The translations under genes were made by a program, and so were the position numbers. A stretch of DNA of 64,000 bases from Dendrolimus kikuchii. Lineage: Eukaryota; Arthropoda; Insecta; Lepidoptera; Lasiocampidae. Of the stretch, positions 55,390 through 64,000 are shown piece by piece; the stretch's first letter is position 1, and every line of letters begins with the position of its first letter. The notes under the pieces are model-generated. The model was not told where the DNA came from. It ran no database searches and was given only the letters and a program-made list of their open reading frames with translations. The stretch covers positions 5,529,501 to 5,593,500 of the forward strand of contig CM034402.1 in NCBI GenBank assembly GCA_019925095.2, given 5' to 3'.

Positions 55390-57540
55390 ACGCTTAAACA
55401 TGATCACGATAACATGTTATAAAAATCAGTTAAATTTGATCATAACTCTAAGTTTATACATCGTCTTGTTACAACATACACACTATTTTTGCAATCCATT
55501 ATACTATTTAATGATGCTTAACTGTCAAGGCAAGGAGCATCTAAAATTAGATATTAAGGTAGAAAATATGTTAGATTAACCACCTAATCACATACGCAGA
55601 CTTATGCAATAATCATCTATCGCGTAAGTCCGGGGTATTACAATGTTAGGAAAAAGAATTTTTTGCTGGAGGTCGTACAATACAATTAAATGCGTTACTA
55701 ATTTCAAAATAATTAACACACTTTCCTACTTTCGATTATTAGCAACCCACGTCTCGGGCTGATAGGCGCAATCGATTTCTTGCTCCAAAATTAATGACTC
55801 ATTAAATAAAATTAAAATTCCACACTGTAAAGGACAACTTAGTGAAAGATAATGATCACTAGCGAAGAATCTTCCAAATGTTGAGTGCTTATAGCCATTC
55901 ATGGACATTGGCAACTACAAAGAACGATTTGTTGTCGAAGTCGTGAGTCTTCCAAGGGTCCTCTGTTTGTCAAAATATTTGAAATATTTTAATATATTTT
56001 ATTTTGCAGCCACACAATTTATTAGATGTTGAAGTGTCAGTCTGAAATTACGAAGTATGCACATCTAAATTAAATCATAAACGACTGTTTTCAGAATCAT
56101 GGCAGCCAGTTTGACTCGAATAGCTTTCGAAAGCATCTGAAACGGCTCAACGGATTTCAATGAAAATCCTAGACATTACATTATCATTGAAAAAGCTTTT
56201 AAGTATGAGGAAACTCCGGATTTAAATAGTTAACAATTTGCATAGTTTAAGATAATTTTTCAATATAGACTTTTACAAATCTTCGGTATTATTCATATTG
56301 AATTAGAGTAAGTTTGAGCGCTTCTTTAGGAACCTCTCCAGTGTCTTCTTCCTCTTTATCATAATAAGGAGGTTCGGGCCTCGAGGTTTTACCTCTTTAC
56401 CCCGGCTACAACTCAGTGGGCAACTACCCACCGGGAACTGAGTTTGAAGCTGCTGAAGTCTTCTTCGCATGGAGATGGCTTCGCAGCAGCTCTCGCTGGC
56501 CTATCTGCGGCGTTCGATGTCCAGGTCGAGGTTATTTAAGAACCGTAAAGAAGCGTTCAACTTACTCTTAACTCAATATAAATAAGATCGTTACTATAAA
56601 GTATATTTTTTTATTATGTTCGAAACATTATTGTCAGTTAGAAATTTAAATATTATATTTATTTATTTCCTTATCTCGCCAGAAATGGCAAGTAAAGGTT
56701 GTATACGATCTTAATATCGACTATATTTAAATTTTTTGTGTACCTTTTATTTTTATATCTTGCAGGATACAGAAGTTTTGAATATAAAGTTTACAATATA
56801 TGAAATTCACATCATGCCTTATAAAATATGCAATTTATATTATGCATTACCTTTCCAAATGTTCCGTACTTAAGAAAATTCTTATGAAAAATATTTTCAA
56901 GATTACGCGACCCAATTTCTATAATTATTCGGACCATTTTTGAAACCAAATGCGTCATAAAGTTGAATCCCAATCTATGTCACTAGGTAAGTAGGTAAAC
57001 GGTATCACAGAATAAAATAGTTCACTGTTTACATTAAAGAAATCGATGGCAATAGTGGGCGTTTGATTGATATGTCAAAATAAACGTTTCACGGCCGTGA
57101 AATTCAAACAATAGGTGAACCTTAGTAAAGGTTTCGAGCATTGTCGTATATCATGAATTTATGACTCACTTGTATATTCATGCCCCTGTTAAACTTAATG
57201 ATCAATAAAAGTAAACGGCATGCTGTTGATATTGCTATATTTAAAATATAAGGCACACAATTAAATTTGTTAATGACCTATGAATGTTATACTCGTGGAT
57301 TTCTATATGGTTAAAAATGCGATAGGAATCTGGTTATTTATACTCTGGCCGCAATGATGATTTTTCAGATAAGTCTTCTTCGCCTGGCACTCTACTTCAT
57401 TGGGTAATTAAGTATGGTTCTAGTAGTTATATTTACTGATGTGTGTGGTAATTTAGCTGGCTTGAAATTGTTTGGTGTTGTAATAGGAATGTTTATCTAC
57501 ATTTTCTTCAGCTATAACTTTCAACTACGTATCGGTTTTC
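55390..57540. other. 2.1 kb with nothing firmly recognised
   Basis: Only a modest GC-rich patch at 56380-56520 stands out; no open frame with family resemblance. Confidence 0.45.
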
Positions 57541-57549
57541 TAAGATGTG

Positions 57550-57563
57550 TATTCCACACACAT

Positions 57564-57612
<49 letters not shown>
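57550..57612. repeat. (CA)n(TA)n microsatellite
   Basis: Compound dinucleotide tract. It lies inside an apparent 258-codon frame that has no other support. Confidence 0.9.
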
Positions 57613-57613
<1 letters not shown>

Positions 57614-57889
57614 AATGATCTTTTTCATGACAGATTTTACTCCGTATTGTGACAAAGGGCATAAAATTCAATTGAACTTGCCAACGCGGTGTCTGCAGCT
57701 CTGTGGTTGTGAACTTTTTTTTATAATTTTATTTCAGGATAACATGTCCCATAGTTTTATATATATTCCATTATTCAAATTATACATTTTTACATTAATA
57801 AGTAAAAAGTTACACATACATACATATTCACATTCACACTTATTCACATATATAGCACAAGTTATACTTTCACTATACTATTATTTGCA

Positions 57890-58685
57890 TAGCGCAGCAG
57901 TGCCTAACGTAGGTACAGTCTACCCTATCAGCAATCATCGCCAGGACGGCGTTGGTGCTGGCCCGCACCCGGCGCACCCGGGACGCGCACTGCTTCCTAA
58001 TGGTGGACTGAAAGCAATCGGTTTTTTTTTTATTGGACTTGACTTTATGTTGTTGGTCCGAACACCTTACAACTTTACCGGGGTTCTTGGGGCGAGTGCC
58101 TTCGCGAAGCGAAGGCGCTCGAGCCCGGGGGGGCAACTTGCTCGAGGGAGCTCCCTAAGGAGTTTTACCTCGGCTGAACTGTTGCCATGAGAGGGGGATG
58201 AATTTAATGATGGCCACCATAGGGCGACACAAAGCACTAATTGAGAACGGGCGACGGGTAATATAAAGCCCGAGGGGAAGGATTCCGGCGGGCCGGGATC
58301 GGTGGTTTTCGGCGGCCTACGCTATCTTACTGCCGTTTCGCAACGTGTTATGGCTGGGAGAGAAGAAACGGCGAAAGAAACTTCCCAGCAACACGCCTAG
58401 TCTATCCTGTGGGGGGGCTATGTCTCCTAGCGTCCCTCGCAGGGACGTGGAGAGATCTTGATTGGCGGCGCCTGAGACGCCGCCGTCTGTGTCTGTCTGT
58501 CCGTGCCTGCCAGCCTGCCGTCCTAACCGCGGGCGGGCTGATCCGGGCCAGCCGTTTTGTGATAACGTCGACCCTGTCCGTGAGGACGTTACGCGGTCGT
58601 CGCACGAGAGCCTTTCGCCGAGGCTTATAATCGGAAAGCAATCGGTGCGCATCAGGGCAAACATGCCCGAGAAGCTGCAGTAGAT
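57890..58685. other. GC-rich block of unknown origin
   Basis: About 800 bp far richer in G and C than its surroundings. It has overlapping open frames on both strands (58317-58715 minus, 58409-58683 plus), a hairpin gccttcgcgaagcgaaggc, and CGCCGTCTGTGTCTGTCTGT. It may be a LINE 5' or gag part, but no zinc-knuckle or other motif was found. Confidence 0.4.
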
Positions 58686-58904
58686 GTATGCACATAGCAC
58701 ACATACGGTACACAACTACACTAAGATTTTCGGTACGTCAGTTGAGTCCTCCGCGTCTTAGCTGATTCAGTGTATAATAAACATTTATAAATTGATTAGA
58801 CTACAAAAGTCATAATTTTAACATCGGTTTTTCAATTTTGTATTTTATACCCGACAAATAATTTAATTTATTGTCCACACCGCTACTGTCATGTTTTAAT
58901 ATTT

Positions 58905-59036
58905 TTCTTAGTTTACGAGGTTGCCTGGAAGAGATCGCTTTAAGCGATAAGGCCGCCCTTTGTTCAACATTTATTGTATCTAGTTTTTAAGTTTAAATTT
59001 TGGTGAACAATAAAGTGTTTTCATTCATTCATTCAT
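58905..59036 (+). mobile_element. LINE 3' UTR end
   Basis: ggttgcctggaagagatcgc, then tttaagcgataaggccgcc, then gtgaacaataaagtgtttt and a (catt)n tail. This is a familiar lepidopteran LINE 3' end with polyadenylation signal. Confidence 0.75.
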
Positions 59037-59155
59037 TGCATGAATTCAGCATCGCTTATGGACATTCGTTACACCAAAGGTGCTACCAATGTGCTGCCGC
59101 TCTCTTCAGGAGGCCTGGAACCTCGCCACTAATGACGAAACACAACTAAAAAAAA
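59037..59155 (-). repeat. SINE-like repeat fragment
   Basis: catcgcttatggacattcgt, ggtgctaccaatgtgctgcc and ctaatgacgaaacacaact follow the family order. It abuts the LINE end. Confidence 0.65.
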
Positions 59156-59159
59156 CCTT

Positions 59160-61225
59160 AATGGATGTTGCAAATGTTTTAAATCAGCAGTAGCACATAT
59201 TTATTTTCAAAAATTAGAACAGTATAAGTGTAGAGCATATCTTTACTTTTATAAATTATAACATCAAATTAAACTTATTCCTATTAACTGAAACTAGTCA
59301 ATTGGAAGTAGCAGTTCTTACGGATGCCCGCCGGCTTGAAAGCATTTAAATCTAATCAAGTCGCTCTAACAACTTGAAAGTCCAATTATAGCTTACGGCT
59401 GTAAAGGAGAATAGGGAATATAAGTTAAATGAATACAAGGCAACTTGTTAACTGTGAAGAGTGGTTTAGTTAGAAATAAGATAAGTATTGTGCGCTGTAC
59501 TGCAGAAAAGATAATTTATATTCGAGAACTTTTTTCTCGGGAAATACTATTCAATATTTTAAGTAGGAAGATCTGACAAGAGAGAAAACGGCTAAGCGAA
59601 CTGCAATTCTGTAGGTTAACAACACTAGGAAGAAAAATCAGATGCATTGTTATTATGTTATTGTGAATAAAATAAAGCGGTCGTTTAAAAAAATAAATCC
59701 ATATTATTTATTTCACTTTTGTATATATATATATATATATATATATGTAGATAATTATTTTATTATCTTGTTTTGATAACCATTGAAGGAGTAAAATTGT
59801 TTCATATAAATAATTCGGAAGTGATTTGGTAATTTAATTTTTTTCTCAACTTAAAATAACTATAGAAAAATTACGAAAAAACCAAGTTACGTCTTATATC
59901 GTGAAGATTTATGATAGTTTTTTGGCAAATTATTGATCAATAAATGCACCCTACTTTTGACCTTTTTGCGACAATAGGAGCCTTAATAAGGCTTAGACTT
60001 GTGTCAAAAAAAATTAACATTCTGCACTCCTTCTCTATATAAACTATAAGTGTGCGAAATTTCATACACCTCCGTCCGCGCAATTTTCGTAAAAAGGCGT
60101 ACAAAGATTTTGCTGTTTTTGCTTCACGTATTAATATATAGATAAGTCTGATTTGTATTTCTATGATATGAAATGACACATTAGGATATAAGCACTTGAC
60201 TAGCAACCACATAAGTTACATAACGAAACTAGTTCTAGCATTTATTCATTATCATATTTGTATAATTCGATAGTTTCGAATGTATAAAACATAACTGACC
60301 AAGTATGTATTTGTCCACGCACAAAGGTGGGTTCCGTAGAGATAATCAAAGGAACCGCAGTTGTTTACGTTTGGCTATCTCAATACCTTAGCGCTACGAA
60401 GATATTCAAAGTAAGATTTCATTGCGGTATTCATTTAAATTAGCACCGATTTTTCAATCATCAGATAAAAATTATGCATCGAATAAATTATAACCTGAAC
60501 GAATTTAAAAGTGAAACAATTCAAGTGTTGTATTTGTGCAACACTAATATTTACTTTGTTCAAATCTAACATTTTATTTATTCAAGTTGTATTTTATCCA
60601 ATGAATAACTTTTATCTGGCGATTCAAAAATCGGTCCTTACTTTGTTAGGCCTTGTATTAGTATGACATTAAAAAAAACGAATCATGATAATAATCATGA
60701 AGTAAAGATTGGAAGCGGTGGTGGACTCTTGACTTTCAATAAGTAATCTGTGAGATTCCATTTTCAAATAAATACATTCATTTTCATTTAGTGTCAAAAA
60801 ATTCTATTCTACTAAATCCACAATATCTTCTCGATATCGTCGCGGCGGAATATTAGTAGAAAAACACTGATATTACCATTCGTACATATTGTGTTAACCG
60901 AAATGAATATTGAAAAGCTGTCAATGCTTTAAACATTTATTTCGTGAATTTTCGCTTATAAATAAATATTTGTAAAGATGAAAGTCGGTGCTACGAAATC
61001 AGGCAAACCTACTATTGAGACTATGGTGTCTGGCGATTTTGAGGTGATAATAATAACAGAATTGGATGGACTGTAACACATAGATATCGCATGACCATTC
61101 TTTTCATCGCTATACATCAGAAGTCTACAAAAATTAAAAGAGTTTGTTAGTCTACATAAAAGTAGAGTAATATTTAGTAAGTATTCGGTTTTAAACATCA
61201 TGTAAAAGTCGTAAATAACCAACTG
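59160..61225. other. 2 kb with nothing recognised
   Basis: AT-rich; a short (AT)n at 59724-59746; no supported frames. Confidence 0.5.
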
Positions 61226-61227
61226 CT

Positions 61228-61400
61228 AATCCTAACTAATATTATAAATGCGAATGTGGGTTTGTTTGTGACGTTTTCACACCTTAATTACGCAATAGAT
61301 CCGCACGAAATTTTGCATACACGTTGTCAGGGGTATAGAATAGGACATAGGCTACTTTTCATCCAGAAAAAAGTACTGATCCCGAGGGATAGACGAATAT
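61228..61400 (+). mobile_element. Helitron-like repeat, 5' part
   Basis: taactaatattataaatgcg start, then cgcacgaaattttgcataca and aggacataggctacttttca, in the order of lepidopteran Helitron-like repeats. Confidence 0.65.
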
Positions 61401-61579
61401 AGCAGAATGACACTGTAATTCACTAACAAATACCCTCACCGTGGCAACGAAAATGACACCGACAATTTTAACGTGTTGCTCCTATGGTTAGTTCCACCTT
61501 CGCTTTGCCAGATGGTGTTACGGTTATGTATTTATCATCAGGTACTTCTAAGTAAAAATCAAATTTGACGTTTCTCGAA

Positions 61580-61850
61580 TTATAACATGTAAAGAGAATG
61601 GATGAAATTAGAATTACAAAACAAGTGTATGACAGCATAGTGAACGGTAGAGTTGGTGCCGGCAGACCGCGACGTTTAATACCATGATCAAATAGCATAA
61701 TTATTAAAAAGAGGTTAGGTATAAACGTTTCAAATACATGTGCATGTATGAAGAAGTTAGTGAACGTAGATGAAGCGAAAGTAATTTGTCAGGATCATCG
61801 CAAGTGGAGAACGATAGTCTGTGCCTACCCCCATGGGAAACAAGCGTTAT
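61580..61850 (+). mobile_element. Degenerate RTE-type LINE end (second family)
   Basis: Translates, with stops, to RMDEIRITKQVYDSIVNGRV, GAGRPRR, then VNVDEAKVICQDHRKWRTIV and AYPHGKQA. This parallels the young RTE family's C-terminus but is much diverged. Confidence 0.7.
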
Positions 61851-61854
61851 CAGT

Positions 61855-62045
61855 ATGCATAACATGGTGTGGAGACCAGGTCTCGGCAAACGTAGCGTAG
61901 GACGCCCGCCAGCCCGGTGGACTGACGACCTGCGCAAGATCGCCGGCAAGGGCTATATGTGGAAGACGGGAGACCGGGATATGTGGCGCGTATTTAGAGA
62001 GGCCTACGACCAGCAGTGAACTGAGATTGGCTGAAGAAGAAGAAA
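61855..62045 (+). mobile_element. Third RTE-type LINE C-terminus
   Basis: WRPGLGKRSVGRPPARWTDD, then LRKIAGKGYMWKTGDRDMWR and EAYDQQ-stop. After the stop comes gctgaagaagaagaa. It directly follows the fragment at 61580. Confidence 0.75.
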
Positions 62046-62429
62046 ATAACATGCTCATTTTATGAGATACATATCCTTTTTCAACGCGAGAGAATGTGGG
62101 CAATGTTAATCAATATTATAATCCCAATCAAACGTATGAAACCGATCGGTCCGTTTACCCAGATGGCCATGCCTCTCACCCAGTGGCCCGGTTATCGAAG
62201 CAGGAGGCACACTTTCGCATGCACACATGTTTTCAAGCTGCGGCACTACGCCAAAAATTGCGAAAGTTGCACAACGTCTGTGTATTTGGTAAATATAATG
62301 ATTAGTAAATGCAGTCGCATTATAAATTTAAACTTCTCAACAACAGCAACTCTTGTGTAAAATTTATTGTGAATGTATTGTGTTTTTTATTAATATTTTG
62401 GTATATCTTTGGAAACCACAGGTCATAAA

Positions 62430-62810
62430 AATGGCCCGGACTTTCGGAAGGCTTGCGTTGGGCCATTGGAAGGCCAACACGTATAGGCCCTTTGACAAAT
62501 TTAATGGAAATGTGTTGTGACGATTCTGGCTATTCTCTCTCTCTACATCATATCATAATGCACCCAAGGACAAGCTCTGGCCAGTGTAGGACTATTGTGG
62601 GAAATGAGAACAAAAAGCACCGGGCTATTATGGTAAACTGCTAGTGGTACTAAGGATCTGGGAATAAGGGGACTATGGTGTCTGCCTGTCGCAACGTTCG
62701 GGGAACATGGAAAATGGGCAGACTGTGACTCGCCACTCCCTGCATGGGCCCCAGAATATGCCATAGAAGACAGCGGCAATATGGCAACATTATTATTATT
62801 ATTATTTCCA
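62430..62810 (+). mobile_element. Probable LINE 3' region with (ATT)n tail
   Basis: GC-richer block ending in attattattattatt (about 62788-62804). No recognised coding end, so the assignment is tentative. Confidence 0.35.
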
Positions 62811-63279
62811 ACTAGGGCTTTTCCGGCTGCGCCGCTTGAATAAGCCTAGGTAATGGCTCTATGTGACTTACATAATAACTTAATTAGTTTTTTATATATA
62901 TAAACCTTCAATGAAAATTGATCTAATTCATGGTGAAAATCGCTTAAAAATCATAGCTACAATATTGTATATACATACGTTACCTGTCAATATTTAACAT
63001 CGTCACCAATTAATAACAATATCACATCACAAATAACGCATTAAACTCATTTAATTTTAATTTAAAAGTAACTAATATAACTAGATGTGGAAGTAAATAT
63101 TAAGTACAACAAGACTTTGCTTTCATAGTAATACATTACACAGCATTGTTTATTTGAATTTTTGCCAACACCTAATAATTTCGAAGAACTGTGTATATAT
63201 AAGTAGGTATACGATATATGCACGAAATAGCTTCGTAAGCAACTCTCTCGTTGTTTTCACCGTTGTTTGTTGTTTGTGT

Positions 63280-63470
63280 CGGGGTCGGCACAAAATGTCT
63301 TTTTCTTCCATACTCCTTAATTGTGGCATACGTCCTCTGTCAAACCACAAGTCATCATATCATCCTTAACACAATCCATCATCTCTTTTTTGGTCTACAT
63401 TTTGTACCCAATAATCTTCCAGTTTAACCTTGTTTTTGTCACTTGACCTGCATTCCTCATCGTCTATAAT
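63280..63470 (-). mobile_element. Degenerate RTE-like LINE C-terminal end
   Basis: Pair of the copy at 250-470. The minus strand gives frameshifted pieces (VKDDMMTCGLTEDV, VWKKKTFCADP). Confidence 0.55.
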
Positions 63471-64000
63471 TAGTAAGTACGGTCTCTAAAAAAATTGAAT
63501 ACATTTAACTATCTCTTTCTATTGTTTTGTTGTGCCATTTCTTGTCTTTAAATAGCAATTAAAAATTCCTTCAAACGAGTTGCCAGAAGCACGAATTTCA
63601 ATAACAAGTTTCTACATATTTTACAGCTTTAATATGGTCTAATAAATAAACAGAAACGACGATTCAGACCAGGAAACAAAACTGTGCATAGCAAGAGCGC
63701 TGGTCTAACGAAACCCCGCCTTGCACAACTTTGCCAAAATCGTAACCAGTTTTAAATACAAACATTTTGTATTGTCATCATGACTGCATATTGTCTGGGG
63801 CAACAGTCGTGTGTTACGTTACCTTGTAATTGTAGACAACACCTGTTATTTATACGCTTAACATGCCCCGTGATGCGGTTTCACTCACGTATTGAATTTT
63901 AATTATGTTTTATAATTACATTTTTAGGGTTCGGTTGTAGTAGGGGTGCGGACAATGAAATCAACTGACATACTTTTTATGAACGCATCTGGATGAAGTT

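Noticed and set aside
57414..58190. 258-codon open frame on the plus strand
   Set aside because: It spans a CA/TA microsatellite and the edge of a GC-rich block, with no recognisable domain; an accidental frame.

Overview
The window looks like a stretch of a lepidopteran (moth or butterfly) nuclear chromosome. It is AT-rich and intron-rich, and it is crowded with repeats typical of Lepidoptera: Lep1-type Helitron-like elements (conserved start ccctattaatattataaa, CTGT microsatellite, GC hairpin, CTAG end), RTE-clade LINE tails ending in an ATGT microsatellite, an R1-clade LINE end, a tRNA-derived SINE, and degenerate units of the kind ending 'acctcctcctttttt'. No rRNA, tRNA gene, CRISPR array or bacterial-style operon was seen.

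Only one host gene is supported: a fem-1 homologue of the FEM1A/FEM1C type (Drosophila Fem-1/CG6966 orthologue), on the minus strand. Nine coding exons lie between 23750 and 5627. They join in a consistent phase with GT-AG borders and give 624 residues plus a stop. The N-terminal residues (about 20 expected) and the start codon were not found; they lie either further upstream inside the window in a short exon I could not recognise, or beyond it. The protein would be an ankyrin/TPR substrate receptor of a CUL2-Elongin ubiquitin ligase that reads C-terminal degrons.

Layout. 1-5626: downstream of the gene, AT-rich, with a perfect 66-bp inverted repeat around an AT microsatellite, two foldback repeats and an old RTE end. 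5627-23750: the gene. Its introns hold a Helitron nested inside an older Helitron, several very young RTE insertions with clean target-site duplications, SINE-like repeats, an R1 LINE end and small tandem duplications. 23751-64000: upstream of exon A (first intron and/or intergenic), with no supported host gene. This part holds a complete-looking 1.27-kb Helitron with its own minisatellite, a 1.8-kb foldback structure, MITEs with TTA target-site duplications, many copies of a roughly 310-bp SINE-like repeat, more RTE copies, a tRNA-derived SINE and several palindromes.

No undescribed protein-coding system was found. The most unusual content is repeat biology: three Lep1-type Helitrons that each amplified a different minisatellite at the same internal site, a nested Helitron that can be undone exactly on paper, eight tail-only RTE copies including one with a seamless 5' inversion, and several near-perfect palindromes.
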